NCBI GenBank assembly: GCA_026225565.1
Contig: JAMFTA010000022.1
Span: 1 to 64,000 of the forward strand
Reading direction: 5' to 3'
Length of the DNA: 64,000 bases
From: Caulobacter sp.
GTDB taxonomy: Bacteria; Pseudomonadota; Alphaproteobacteria; Caulobacterales; Caulobacteraceae
Positions 33,574 through 42,982 of the stretch are shown here, one piece after another. The position numbers and the translations under genes were made by a program. Each line of letters begins with the position of its first letter. Position 1 is the stretch's first letter. The notes beneath the pieces are model-generated. The model was given only the letters and a program-made list of their open reading frames with translations, did not search any database and had not been told where the DNA came from.

Positions 33574-34749
33574 ATGTCGCACCCCTTGAAAACTTTCCAT
33601 CCGCCCGTCCGTGTGCTGATGGGCCCAGGCCCCTCCGACGTCTCCGCCCGGGTGCTCTTGGCCCAGGCGCGGCCCACTATCGGCCACCTGGATCCGGCCT
33701 TCCAGGATCTGATGGAAGAGGTGAAGGGCGGCCTCGCCCGCCTGTTCCACGCCCCCGAGCACGCCTGCGTGCCCCTGCCCGGCCCCGGCACCTGCGCCAT
33801 GGAGGCGGGGATCATGAATATGCTGGAGCCCGGCGATGTGGCGGTGGTGGCCGTCAACGGCGTCTTCGGCGGCCGCATGGCCGACATGGCCGAGCGCGCC
33901 GGGGCCGAGGTGGTGCGGGTCGAGCAGGCCTGGGGCCAGCCGGTGGATCCGGAAAAGGTCGAGGCGGCGCTGTGGGCGCGGGGCGCCAAGGTCCTGGCCT
34001 TTGTCCACGCAGAGACCTCCACCGGGGTGATGAGCGATCCCGGGCCGCTGTGCGCCCTGGCTCGCGAGCACGGGGCGATGACCATCGTCGATTGCGTCAC
34101 ATCCCTGGGCGGCATCCCCGTCAACGCCGCAGAATGGAGGGCGGACGTGATCTACGCCGGCACGCAGAAGTGCCTCTCCGCACCGCCGGGCCTGGCCCCC
34201 TTCGCCATCTCCCCGCGGGCCCTGGAAGCAGTGCTGGCGCGCAAGACTAAGCCGCGCACCTGGCTCTACGATCTGCGACTGCTCATGAGCTATTGGGGCG
34301 AAGGCAAGGGAGGGCGCGCCTATCACCACACCGCTCCGGTCAACGCCGTCTACGGCCTGCACGAAGCCATGGTCGCCTATTTCGAGGAAGGGGAGGCGGC
34401 CGCCTTCGCCCGACACCAGAAGACCCACGAACAGCTGGCCTCCGGCCTCGCCGCCCTGGGCCTGGATTTCCACGTGGCCCGAGAGCATCGCCTGCCCCAG
34501 CTCAACACCGTCATCGTTCCCGAGGGGATCGACGAGGCCAAGGTGCGCGGGCACCTCCTGGAGCACTTTTCCCTGGAGATCGGAGCGGGGCTCGGCCCCT
34601 TAAAGGGCAAGGTCTGGCGCATCGGGCTGATGGGCGGCTCGGCCAGCGAGCGGCACGTGATGATCTGCCTCGCCGCCCTCGGCGACGCCCTCGCCTCCCA
34701 GGGCAGCAACGTCTCGGTGCGCGACGCCCTGAAGGCCGCCAGCCGCTAA
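33574..34749 (+). CDS. Class V aminotransferase, alanine/serine-glyoxylate aminotransferase family
   Basis: The 391-residue PLP enzyme shows the AGT-family features: VLMGPGPSDVSARVL at the start, PGPGTCAMEAGIMNML, HAETSTGVMSDP, the PLP-aspartate strand TIVDCVTSLGGIPVN and the Schiff-base lysine in YAGTQKCLSAPPGLAPF. It then has YHHTAPVNAVYGLHEA and a C-terminal RIGLMGGSAS. It should pass an amino group between alanine or serine and glyoxylate or a related oxo-acid. The following gene is AMP nucleosidase, so a ureidoglycine-glyoxylate (purine) role is possible but unproven. Confidence 0.9.
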   Translation: MSHPLKTFHPPVRVLMGPGPSDVSARVLLAQARPTIGHLDPAFQDLMEEVKGGLARLFHAPEHACVPLPGPGTCAMEAGIMNMLEPGDVAVVAVNGVFGGRMADMAERAGAEVVRVEQAWGQPVDPEKVEAALWARGAKVLAFVHAETSTGVMSDPGPLCALAREHGAMTIVDCVTSLGGIPVNAAEWRADVIYAGTQKCLSAPPGLAPFAISPRALEAVLARKTKPRTWLYDLRLLMSYWGEGKGGRAYHHTAPVNAVYGLHEAMVAYFEEGEAAAFARHQKTHEQLASGLAALGLDFHVAREHRLPQLNTVIVPEGIDEAKVRGHLLEHFSLEIGAGLGPLKGKVWRIGLMGGSASERHVMICLAALGDALASQGSNVSVRDALKAASR

Positions 34750-34796
34750 GGCGATCGGCGTCTCGCGCCGGTTACACAGCATGGCTATGCTAGGCC

Positions 34797-36248
34797 ATGA
34801 CCCAGCTCGACCAGCTTCCCGCCATCCTCGACGATATCGAGGCCCTCTACGATCAATCGGTGGCCAATCTGCGCACCGGTCTCGCCGCCTATCTGAACGG
34901 CGGGGCGCGGCCCACAGCCAAGGACCGGGCCGCCGGCGTCTTCGCCTATCCGGAGCTGCGCCTCCACTATGCCCCCAGCGGCCCCGCCCCCCGGGTCGGC
35001 CGCGCCTTTGCTTTGATCCGCAACGCCGGCGATTACGCCATCAGCCTGACCCGCCCGGCCTTGTTCCGCGACTATCTGATCGAGCAACTGCGCTATCTGG
35101 TCAGCGACTACGGGGTGTCCATCTCGGTGGGGCGCTCGGCTCAGGAGATTCCCTACCCCTATATCCTCGACGGCGCCCAGGACCTGCGGCTGACCGGCGC
35201 CGAGACCGAAGAGATCGCCCGCTGGTTCCCCACCACCCAGCTGGCCAATATCGGCGACGAGGTGGTGGACGGGGTGTGGTCGCCCGCGCTGGAAGCGGCG
35301 CGGCCGCTGGCCCTGTTCGACGCCCCGCGGGTGGACTTCTCCCTCGCCCGGCTTCGTCACTATACCGGCGCCCCGGCCGAACACGTGCAGGACTATGTCC
35401 TCTTCACCAACTATACCCGTTATGTGGACGAGTTCATCCGCTGGGGCGTCGATCAGATCCAGGCGGATGGACCCTATACCGCCCTGTCCCTCGCCGGCAA
35501 TGTGACCATCACGAGGGACACCCCCGACCCCGAGCGGGTGGTGGCCGAGGCCGCCTGGCGCAAGCATCAGATGCCCGCCTATCATCTGATGGCCGAGGGC
35601 GGGTCGGGCATAACCCTGGTCAACATCGGGGTGGGCCCCTCCAACGCCAAGACCATCACCGACCATATGGCGGTGTTGCGGCCCCAGGCCTGGCTGATGA
35701 TCGGCCACTGCGGCGGCCTTCGCCCCAGCCAGACCATCGGCGACTACGTCCTGGCCCACGCCTATCTGCGGGACGACCACGTGCTGGACGATGTCCTGCC
35801 GGTGGAAATCCCCATCCCGCCCATCGCCGAGGTGCAGCAGGCGCTTTATCGGGCGGCCGAGATCGTCTCGGGCGAGAACGGCGAGACTTTGAAGCGGCGG
35901 CTTCGCACCGGCACCATCGTCACCACCGACGACCGCAATTGGGAGCTGCGCTACACCTCCTCCGCCCTGCGCTTCAGCCAATCGCGGGCCGTGGGCATCG
36001 ACATGGAAAGCGCCACCATCGCCGCCCAGGGCTATCGCTTCCGCGTGCCTTACGGCACCCTGCTATGCGTCTCCGACAAACCCCTGCACGGGGAGATCAA
36101 GCTGCCGGGCCAGGCCAACCTCTTCTATGAACAGGCCATCTCCCAGCATCTGATGATCGGCATCCAGGCCATCGAAGAGCTGCGCCACGAGGGCGCCCGC
36201 CTGCATTCCAGAAAGCTGCGCGCCTTCGACGAACCGCCGTTCCGATAG
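34797..36248 (+). CDS. amn: AMP nucleosidase
   Basis: Amn splits AMP to adenine and ribose-5-phosphate and so tunes adenylate levels. The 483-residue length is normal. There is an N-terminal regulatory domain (LRLHYAPSGPAPRVGRAFA, DYAISLTRPALFRDYLIEQL). The C-terminal nucleoside-phosphorylase-like domain has GGSGITLVNIGVGPSNAKT, MIGHCGGLRPSQTIGDYVLA, VGIDMESATIAAQGYRFRVP and TLLCVSDKPLHGEIKLPGQAN. The ATG at 34797 has only a weak upstream ribosome site. Confidence 0.95.
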   Translation: MTQLDQLPAILDDIEALYDQSVANLRTGLAAYLNGGARPTAKDRAAGVFAYPELRLHYAPSGPAPRVGRAFALIRNAGDYAISLTRPALFRDYLIEQLRYLVSDYGVSISVGRSAQEIPYPYILDGAQDLRLTGAETEEIARWFPTTQLANIGDEVVDGVWSPALEAARPLALFDAPRVDFSLARLRHYTGAPAEHVQDYVLFTNYTRYVDEFIRWGVDQIQADGPYTALSLAGNVTITRDTPDPERVVAEAAWRKHQMPAYHLMAEGGSGITLVNIGVGPSNAKTITDHMAVLRPQAWLMIGHCGGLRPSQTIGDYVLAHAYLRDDHVLDDVLPVEIPIPPIAEVQQALYRAAEIVSGENGETLKRRLRTGTIVTTDDRNWELRYTSSALRFSQSRAVGIDMESATIAAQGYRFRVPYGTLLCVSDKPLHGEIKLPGQANLFYEQAISQHLMIGIQAIEELRHEGARLHSRKLRAFDEPPFR

Positions 36249-36385
36249 GCGGCGCGACGCCAGCCTGTTCGGCGGTGTGGGCCATGGCGGTCTGTGGACC
36301 GGATGCTGTTCGCCTGAGAATATGGGCGCTGGCCAGGCGTCGCGGCAACGCCCATCCGGGCGCTTCGGTGCGGCGATTGTCCGTC

Positions 36386-37240
36386 CTAGGTGACGATCTC
36401 GACGATGAGGAACAGGGCGCCCGCCCCCATGCAATAATAGGCGAAGGGATCGAAGGCCTTGATCTCGTGGTTCTTGAACCAGCGCATGATGGCCCAGAGG
36501 CTGGCGTAGGCGCACAGGCCCGCCAAAACCCCGGCGATGATGGCCAGGTGCAGCATGTTGGAGGGATCGAAGCCCTTTTGCGCGCCGACCCCGTGCTTCA
36601 AGAGCTTGGGGGCCTCCAGCACCGTGGCGCCGAGGATGATCGGGGTGGCGGTGAGGAAGGAGAAGCGCGCCGCATCCTTGTGCTCCAGGCCCGCGCGAAA
36701 ACCGCCGACCATGGTCACGCCGGAACGGGAGATGCCTGGGATCAAGGCGAAGCATTGAAAGACGCCGATGACCAGAGCGTCGATCAACGTCAAGGCGTCC
36801 AGGCTCTTGTTGGCGGGGCGCTTCATCCGTTCGGCGGCGAACAGGATCACCCCGTTGACGATCAGGAAGAAGGAGGCGACGCCGGGCAGGCCGAAGGCGA
36901 AGGTCTTCAGCATCTTCTCGAACACCACGCCGACGATCACCGCCGGGATAGTGGCGATCACCACCCGCCAGAACAGGCGTCGCTCCTCCGCCGGCCGGGG
37001 ACCGCGATTGAACGCCACCGCCATGCCGAAATCGTACCAGTCGCGCCAAAAATAGATCAGAAGCGCGATGGCGGTGCCAAGGTGCATCACCACCAGGAAG
37101 GGCAGGAACCAATCGGACTGCTGGTCGAGGTTCCAGTTCAAAATGTCGGGAATGATGACGGCGTGGCCGAGACTGGAGATGGGAAATAGCTCGGTGACGC
37201 CCTGGATGATCGCGAGCACGACGACCTGAAGCAGAGTCAT
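36386..37240 (-). CDS. uppP: Undecaprenyl-diphosphatase UppP (BacA)
   Basis: UppP removes a phosphate from C55-PP so that the lipid carrier can be reused for peptidoglycan and other glycans; it also gives bacitracin resistance. The 284-residue membrane protein carries both signature motifs: QGVTELFPISSLGH near the start and PGISRSGVTMVGG in the middle, with FLTATPIILGA after it. It is a single gene; the 137-bp gap to amn has no visible gene. Confidence 0.96.
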   Translation of the reverse strand: MTLLQVVVLAIIQGVTELFPISSLGHAVIIPDILNWNLDQQSDWFLPFLVVMHLGTAIALLIYFWRDWYDFGMAVAFNRGPRPAEERRLFWRVVIATIPAVIVGVVFEKMLKTFAFGLPGVASFFLIVNGVILFAAERMKRPANKSLDALTLIDALVIGVFQCFALIPGISRSGVTMVGGFRAGLEHKDAARFSFLTATPIILGATVLEAPKLLKHGVGAQKGFDPSNMLHLAIIAGVLAGLCAYASLWAIMRWFKNHEIKAFDPFAYYCMGAGALFLIVEIVT

Positions 37241-37376
37241 ACGAAGTCCTTGTCCCCAACCCCGCTGCGGCGGCGCTTTTTTGGCAAGCCCTCTATCGCG
37301 ATTTGCAAACCGTTGCGCCAGAGGAAAGCGCGCGAGACGCCGCCAATGCGCGTTTTTAATGAGCCGCCGCGAGCAT

Positions 37377-38858
37377 TCAGGGCGAAACCACGGGCAGGGT
37401 CAACTCAAAGATCGCGCCGCCAGGGCCGGATTTGACGAGTTCCAGGTCGCCCCCGTGGCCCCGCGCCAATTCTCGGGCGATGGCGAGCCCGAGGCCGGCG
37501 CCGCCGGGACGGCCCGATCCCATGAAGGGCTGAAACAGCTTCTCTCGCACGCGATCGGGCACGCCGGGCCCGTTGTCGGCGATGCGGATCAGGCTGCGCC
37601 CGTCCGAAATTACGGCGTCGAGCCGCACCAGACGCCCTTCCACCGGCTCGACCGTTTCCAAGGCCTGGCCGGCGTTGCGAAAGAGGTTGACCAGAATGCG
37701 GTGCAGCTGGTCCGGATCGGCGGCGACCTCGAACCTTTCGGGCAAGGCTAACTGCAGGCGCACCCCCTCCGGCGAGAGCCCCGCGTCCTCGGCCGCCGCC
37801 TCCGCCGCCGCCGTCAGGGGGATCGGCTGCAGTTGCGGCGGCGCCTCGTCGCTGCGGCCATAGGCAAGCACGTCCTGAGCCAGCCTCACCGCCCGATCCA
37901 GCGCCCGCTCCAACCGGGGCATGGCCTGGGCCACCTTGGGATCGCCCGACGTCGCCAGGCGATCCGACGCCATCTGGGCGCTGGTCAGCATGTTGCGCAG
38001 GTCATGATTGATCTTGGCCACCGCCGAGCCCAGCGCCGCCAGCCGCGCCTGGGACTGCAGGGCGAGCAGCAAATCTTCCTGCATCCGCGTCAGCTCCACC
38101 TCCGCCCGGCCGATCTCGTCTCGGCGGCCGGAGGGCGAGAGGCGCGCGGCGGGGTCTTCCGGCCGGGCGCGGAAGCGCTCCATGGAGACGGTGATGCGCC
38201 GGATCGGCGCCACCAGAAAGGCCGCGAGCAAGAGATAGACGCCGCCGCCGGCGACCAGGGAGACCAGCACGGAAATCAGCAGGGTTCGAGCCAGATAGGC
38301 TTCGAGCGCTGTGGCCAGGGGCGCTGAGGGGGCGACGATCTCAATAAAGTCGCCGCTGCGGAACTGGGGCCGCGCCACGACCCGCAGCATACGTGGGGCG
38401 GCGGGGCCGAGCGCCCAAAACGGCTCGGCGAGAAAATCGGCCAAGCCTTGCTGACGTAGGTCGATCAGGGCGGGGGCCCGCTCCATACGCGGCGCGGCCA
38501 GAAGCAGACGGCGCGAGCCCTCGCTCTGCACCGCCACGGACACCACGCCCGCGCCCTTCAGAAGGCGGCCCGACAACTGGTCGGACACCACGCCCGCCGG
38601 GGCTGCCTCTACGGCCAGGGAGGCCAGCTCGGCGGCGCGCACTCGATCGGTCAGCCAACCGACCTCGAAACTGCCCAGGGAGGGGAGGAGGATGAACAGT
38701 TCGGCAACCAACACGAACAGGGCGGTCAGCAACAGCAGCCGCGCCGACAAGCCCACGGGCCAGGGCAACCGACGCGGCTTCGCCCTCGCCGCCGCCGTGG
38801 TTTTCAGCGCGGTGGTTTCGCCCTCGGCGATCTGAGGCCCGTCGGGGCTTTCGACCAT
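37377..38858 (-). CDS. Orphan sensor histidine kinase
   Basis: The 493-residue product has a membrane segment near residues 40-60, a periplasmic loop of about 130 residues and a second segment near residue 210. A HAMP-like PIRRITVSMERFRARP follows, then AKINHDLRNMLTSAQ with phosphoryl His285. The ATPase domain has the N box NLFRNAGQAL, DNGPGVP and GLGLAIAREL. No response regulator or other partner adjoins. ATG at 38858, after a GGAG/GGGGG ribosome site, is preferred to 38921. The signal sensed is unknown. Confidence 0.92.
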   Translation of the reverse strand: MVESPDGPQIAEGETTALKTTAAARAKPRRLPWPVGLSARLLLLTALFVLVAELFILLPSLGSFEVGWLTDRVRAAELASLAVEAAPAGVVSDQLSGRLLKGAGVVSVAVQSEGSRRLLLAAPRMERAPALIDLRQQGLADFLAEPFWALGPAAPRMLRVVARPQFRSGDFIEIVAPSAPLATALEAYLARTLLISVLVSLVAGGGVYLLLAAFLVAPIRRITVSMERFRARPEDPAARLSPSGRRDEIGRAEVELTRMQEDLLLALQSQARLAALGSAVAKINHDLRNMLTSAQMASDRLATSGDPKVAQAMPRLERALDRAVRLAQDVLAYGRSDEAPPQLQPIPLTAAAEAAAEDAGLSPEGVRLQLALPERFEVAADPDQLHRILVNLFRNAGQALETVEPVEGRLVRLDAVISDGRSLIRIADNGPGVPDRVREKLFQPFMGSGRPGGAGLGLAIARELARGHGGDLELVKSGPGGAIFELTLPVVSP

Positions 38859-38946
38859 TCGCCCCCTTCTCCAATAGGGCCGGCCGCCATGCAGTCGGTC
38901 GCTTTGGGTTACTGCACCCACGGGCTTTGAGCAACGCGGCGATGCG

Positions 38947-39699
38947 TTAGCGGACCCGTCGCCAGGCTTGATACCCCAAGGGAACCAACCCCAGAATCCC
39001 CAAGGCGACCAGGGGCAGGATCACCCGCAGATGCATCAGCCCGTCCAGCGTCGGCGCCCCGCCGGCGGCGAACACCTGATCCAGCCCAGCCCCGATCGAC
39101 GCATAGATGAAGCAGGACGGAGCGATGCCCAACAGCGTCGCCGATCCGTAGATCCAAATAGGCGTCTTCACAAAGGCAGCGGCGATATTGACCATCCAGA
39201 TCGGAAGGCCCGGCATCAGCCGCAGGCAAAAGATATAGAGAAAGGCATGTTGGCGCACCCCCGCCTCCATCCTAGCGATAAGGCCGCCGGGCGCCGCCCG
39301 CCGACGGATCAGGTCGCCGACCGCCGTGTGGGCGATGATGAACATCAATACAGCGCCGGAGGAGACGCCGGTCGCCGCCGCGGCTCCGCCCACCAGCGTG
39401 CCGAAGAGGAACCCTCCGGCCAGGGTCATGATCAGGGCGCCGGGAATGGAAAGGGCCACCACCGCGCAATATATGCCTATATAGAGCGCCACGCTCTGAG
39501 CCGGATGCAGATGCACAAAGCCCTTCAGCAGCTCCCGCTTGGCCTTCAGCTCATCCAGGGAAAGATGCTTCCAGATCCCGCTGGCGAACACCAGCATCAG
39601 GATCACCGCCACCGCCGTCACAGGAAGCAGCTTCAGCGTCCGTTTGCCGAGAGACGGCCCGCCGCCCTTGCCGGCTTCCCTCGCCACCCCGTCGATCAT
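38947..39699 (-). CDS. TVP38/TMEM64 (VTT/DedA-like) membrane protein
   Basis: The 250-residue product has about six membrane segments and the VTT-domain core: ALSIPGALIMTLAGGFLFGT, the ATGVSSGAVLMFIIAHTA stretch, RLMPGLPIWMVNIAAAFVKT and PSCFIYASIGAGLDQVF. Family members are linked to lipid scrambling or membrane homeostasis, with function mostly unproven. The start is uncertain; ATG at 39699 avoids an implausible N-terminal stretch, and ATG at 39735 is an alternative. It is divergent from rpmH. Confidence 0.85.
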   Translation of the reverse strand: MIDGVAREAGKGGGPSLGKRTLKLLPVTAVAVILMLVFASGIWKHLSLDELKAKRELLKGFVHLHPAQSVALYIGIYCAVVALSIPGALIMTLAGGFLFGTLVGGAAAATGVSSGAVLMFIIAHTAVGDLIRRRAAPGGLIARMEAGVRQHAFLYIFCLRLMPGLPIWMVNIAAAFVKTPIWIYGSATLLGIAPSCFIYASIGAGLDQVFAAGGAPTLDGLMHLRVILPLVALGILGLVPLGYQAWRRVR

Positions 39700-39778
39700 T
39701 GCGTTTCCCGCCGCGCTCAGGGCGCCACAAACCATGGCGCAATGATGAGGGCCAGCCCGATCGGATGCGCTGGTTCGG

Positions 39779-39806
39779 TTGACAGGTCTAGAGCTTTCCC
39801 CTAAGC
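39779..39806 (+). promoter_or_regulatory. Likely promoter of the rpmH operon
   Basis: TTGACA (39779-39784), then a 16-bp spacer and CTAAGC (39801-39806), resembling the Caulobacter housekeeping -35 and GCTA-type -10 elements. It sits about 60 bp before the rpmH start and faces the ribosomal gene. The -10 box is only a partial match. Confidence 0.5.
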
Positions 39807-39863
39807 ACGCGCGCTCATTAAACAGTCGCCTCAGCGGCAAATCTATAGACCCTGGAGCCTCCC

Positions 39864-39998
39864 GTGAAGCGCACTTTTCAGCCGAGCCTTCTTGTGCGCG
39901 CACGCCGCCATGGCTTCCGTCTGCGCATGTCCACCAAGAACGGCCGCAAGATCATCGCCCGTCGCCGTTCGCAAGGCCGCAAGAAGCTGACCGCCTAA
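39864..39998 (+). CDS. rpmH: 50S ribosomal protein L34
   Basis: The 44-residue product begins [18 protein letters not shown] and ends [12 protein letters not shown], the full L34 family pattern. The start is GTG at 39864 with GGAG upstream. It opens the conserved block rpmH-rnpA-yidC-engB, 44 bases before rnpA. Confidence 0.97.
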   Translation: MKRTFQPSLLVRARRHGFRLRMSTKNGRKIIARRRSQGRKKLTA

Positions 39999-40042
39999 AG
40001 GGGCGCCGCTCATCGGCCCTCCTTTTTGGGGTTGGGGCGGAC

Positions 40043-40471
40043 GTGACCGACAAAACCATCTTCCTTAGACGGCTCAAAAAGCGCGCGGAGTTTCTCGCCG
40101 CTGCTCAAGGGCCGTCCTGCGCCCGAGGCGGGGTGGTGATTCAGCGCCTTGAGCAGCCGGCGCGCCCGGATGTGGGCATGGGCTTCACCGCCACCAAGAA
40201 GATCGGCGGCGCTGTGGAGCGCAATCGCGCCAAGCGGCGTATGCGCGAGGCGGCTCGCCAGCTTTTGCCCCTACACGGGGAGCCCCAACATGACTATGTA
40301 TTCGTCGCCCGCGCGGGACTGATCGCCCGGCCATGGGCGCGTCTGCTTGACGATGTGAAAAGCGCACTGATAAGCCTCGCCGCCGGCCGCGCCGACGCGC
40401 CGAGGCCCGCACGGCCCCATCCCTCCAAGCGCCGGCCCAAAAGCCCGGCGCTGAAGCCCCCCGCCCGGTAA
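40043..40471 (+). CDS. rnpA: Ribonuclease P protein component
   Basis: RnpA binds RNase P RNA and helps mature tRNA 5' ends. The 142-residue product has the family's FLRRLKKRAEFLAAA start, VGMGFTATKKIGGAVERNRA and the RNR motif in ERNRAKRRMREAAR, then DYVFVARAGL. A Pro/Lys/Arg tail of about 30 residues ends it. The start is GTG at 40043. The same frame stays open upstream to 39779, across the whole of rpmH, so a longer form cannot be excluded. Confidence 0.93.
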   Translation: MTDKTIFLRRLKKRAEFLAAAQGPSCARGGVVIQRLEQPARPDVGMGFTATKKIGGAVERNRAKRRMREAARQLLPLHGEPQHDYVFVARAGLIARPWARLLDDVKSALISLAAGRADAPRPARPHPSKRRPKSPALKPPAR

Positions 40472-40480
40472 GACCTTCCC

Positions 40481-42262
40481 ATGGACAAAGACAACGCCCG
40501 CAACACCATCGTGTTCACGGTGTGCGCCGTGGCGCTTCTGCTGCTCTATCAGGTGTTCGTGATGGGCCCGATCGCCAAGAAGCGCGAACTCGAAGCGCAG
40601 CAACACGCCGCCGCCGTGGCCGCGGCCCCCGTGGCCATGGCCGAGCCGGGATCGTCCATCTTCGTCAGCCGCGAGCAGGCTTTGGGGCAATCCCCTCGCA
40701 TCAAGATCGACACCCCGGCCCTGCAAGGCTCGGTGGCGCTGAAAGGCGGGCGGCTGGATGATCTCTATCTGAAGGATTACCGCGAGACCCTGGCCAAGAA
40801 TTCCCCCCCGGTGGAGCTGTTCCGCCCCGAGGGCGCCAAGAACGCCTACTTCTCCGACTCCGGCTGGACCGGCCCGATCGCCGCGCCCGGCCCGACCACC
40901 GTGTGGACCGCCCCCGCCGACGCGGCCCTTTCTCCCGACCACCCGGCGGTGCTGACCTATGACAATGGTCAGGGCCTGATCTTCACCCGCACCCTCTCGG
41001 TGGATGCGCGCAACATGTTCACTGTGGTGAACACAGTCGCTAACCGCAGCGCCGCGCCGGTGAAGTTGGCCGCCTACGCCTCGGTGCAGCGCCAGGGCAC
41101 CCCGACCCTGACCCCCAACTGGCTGGTCAACGAAGGCGCCGTCGGCTCCATCGGCGGCGTGCTGAAACAGATCGCCTTCAAGAGCTGGAAGAAGAACGGC
41201 GACCAGGGCGCCGACACCACCGGCGGCTATATGGGCATCACCGACAAATATTGGCTCGCCGCCGTGGTTCCCGAGCAGAAGGAGACGGTGAAGGGCGAGT
41301 TCAAGGTGCTGACCGTCAACGGCGCCGACGTCTATGAGGCCGACTATGTGGGCGCCCCGCGCACCCTGGCGCCGGGCCAAGAAACCTCAGAGACCACCCA
41401 CGTCTTCGCCGGCGCCAAGAAGGTATCTATCCTGCAGGACTATGAGAAGTCCCTTGGCATCCCCCACTTCGACGATGCGGTGGACTGGGGCTGGCTGTGG
41501 TTTCTCACCCGGCCGATGTTCTTCGTACTGGAGATATTCTTCCACCTGTTCGGCAACTTCGGCCTGGCGATCTTAGGGCTCACCGTGGTGGTGAAGGCCC
41601 TGATGTTCCCCCTGGCCAACAAGTCCTACGAATCCATGTCGAAGATGAAGAAGCTGCAACCGCAGATCGAGGCGATCAAGAAGCGCTTCCCTGACGATGC
41701 GGCCAAGCAGCAGCAAGAGACCATGGCCTTCTATAAGCAGGAGCGGGTCAATCCTCTGGCGGGCTGCATCACCATGCTGCCGACCATTCCGGTCTTCTAT
41801 TCCCTCTACACCGTCTTGACCGTGACCATCGAGATGCGCCAGGCGCCCTTCTTTGGCTGGATTCACGACCTTTCCGCCGGCGATCCCAGCACCTTCGTCA
41901 ACCTATTCGGCCTGATCCCCTGGAATCCGGCCACCACTCCGCTGATCGGCGGGATTTTGGACGGCCCCCTGCACCTGGGCGTCTGGCCGCTGCTCTATGG
42001 TTTCGCCATGTGGCTGAACACGGCGATGACGCCCCAGCAGACCACCGATCCGACCCAGAAGATCATGATGCAGATCATGCCGGTGATGTTCGTCTTCATC
42101 ATGGGCCGCTACCCGGCGGGCCTGCTCATCTACTGGACCTGGTCGACCCTGCTCGGCGTCGCCCAGCAGTATCTGATTATGCACCGCTATAAGGCTGAGA
42201 ACCCCATCGACGGCCTGATCGACCGTCTGCGCGGCCGCCGCTCAACCCCGGCGAACGTATGA
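40481..42262 (+). CDS. yidC: Membrane protein insertase YidC
   Basis: YidC inserts and folds inner-membrane proteins with or without SecYEG. The 593-residue product has a first membrane helix ([20 protein letters not shown]), the large periplasmic beta-domain typical of Gram-negative YidC, and the conserved C-terminal insertase domain. That domain has [58 protein letters not shown] and a final [20 protein letters not shown] helix. No yidD was seen between it and rnpA (10-bp gap). The stop overlaps the engB start (ATGA). Confidence 0.97.
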   Translation: MDKDNARNTIVFTVCAVALLLLYQVFVMGPIAKKRELEAQQHAAAVAAAPVAMAEPGSSIFVSREQALGQSPRIKIDTPALQGSVALKGGRLDDLYLKDYRETLAKNSPPVELFRPEGAKNAYFSDSGWTGPIAAPGPTTVWTAPADAALSPDHPAVLTYDNGQGLIFTRTLSVDARNMFTVVNTVANRSAAPVKLAAYASVQRQGTPTLTPNWLVNEGAVGSIGGVLKQIAFKSWKKNGDQGADTTGGYMGITDKYWLAAVVPEQKETVKGEFKVLTVNGADVYEADYVGAPRTLAPGQETSETTHVFAGAKKVSILQDYEKSLGIPHFDDAVDWGWLWFLTRPMFFVLEIFFHLFGNFGLAILGLTVVVKALMFPLANKSYESMSKMKKLQPQIEAIKKRFPDDAAKQQQETMAFYKQERVNPLAGCITMLPTIPVFYSLYTVLTVTIEMRQAPFFGWIHDLSAGDPSTFVNLFGLIPWNPATTPLIGGILDGPLHLGVWPLLYGFAMWLNTAMTPQQTTDPTQKIMMQIMPVMFVFIMGRYPAGLLIYWTWSTLLGVAQQYLIMHRYKAENPIDGLIDRLRGRRSTPANV

Positions 42263-42912
42263 GCCTGGCCGCCGCCGACACCTTCACGCCTGAGGAGATG
42301 GAGGCGGCGCGGGTGATGTTCGCCCACCCGGTGGACTTCGTCATGGGCTGCGCCAAGATCGAGCAGTTGCCCGAGCCCAACCTGCCCGAGGTGGCCTTCG
42401 CCGGCCGTTCCAATGTGGGCAAGTCGAGCCTGATCAACGCCCTGACCGGCCAGAACCACCTGGCCCGCGCCTCCACCGAGCCCGGCCGCACTCGCGAAGT
42501 GAACTTCTTCTCCATGGAGGAGAAGGCCCGCCTGGTGGACCTTCCGGGCTATGGCTTCGCCGTGGCCGGCAAGAAGACCACCGCCATGTTCCAGAACCTC
42601 GGCCGCGATTACCTGCGCGGGCGGGTGAACCTGAAGCGGGTCTACCTGTTGATTGACTCCCGCCACGGATTGAAGCCGGTGGATGGCGAGGCGCTTGATG
42701 CGCTCGATCTGGCCGCCGTCTCCTATCAGGTCGTGCTCACCAAGGCCGACAAGCTGCGTGATCCCGCCGAAGCCGAAGCCCTGCGCGAAGCCACCGCCAA
42801 GGCCATCGCCAAGCGCCCCGCCGCCTTCCCCCGCGTCGCCCTCACCTCGTCGGAGAAGGGCCGGGGCGTCCCGGAATTGCGGGCGGAGATCGCCTTCGCC
42901 CTCGCCCATTAG
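42259..42912 (+). CDS. engB: Ribosome biogenesis GTPase YihA/EngB
   Basis: This GTPase aids 50S subunit assembly. The 217-residue product has G1 [13 protein letters not shown]2 [13 protein letters not shown]3 DLPGYGF and G4 TKADKL, with G5 TSSEKGRG. The ATG overlaps the yidC stop, so the two are translationally coupled. In related genomes argB follows directly; here a minus-strand gene intervenes. Confidence 0.96.
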   Translation: MSLAAADTFTPEEMEAARVMFAHPVDFVMGCAKIEQLPEPNLPEVAFAGRSNVGKSSLINALTGQNHLARASTEPGRTREVNFFSMEEKARLVDLPGYGFAVAGKKTTAMFQNLGRDYLRGRVNLKRVYLLIDSRHGLKPVDGEALDALDLAAVSYQVVLTKADKLRDPAEAEALREATAKAIAKRPAAFPRVALTSSEKGRGVPELRAEIAFALAH

Positions 42913-42982
42913 TGACAAGCGGTGCGGCGGCTTTCCTCGCTTCGCTTTGCATTGGTACAGAAGCGCCTGGGAATCCCGAAGC

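Noticed and set aside
34781-36130. 449-codon plus-strand frame overlapping the AMP nucleosidase gene
   Set aside because: Arg/Pro/Gly-rich composition typical of a GC-rich shadow frame; Amn is clear in the other frame.
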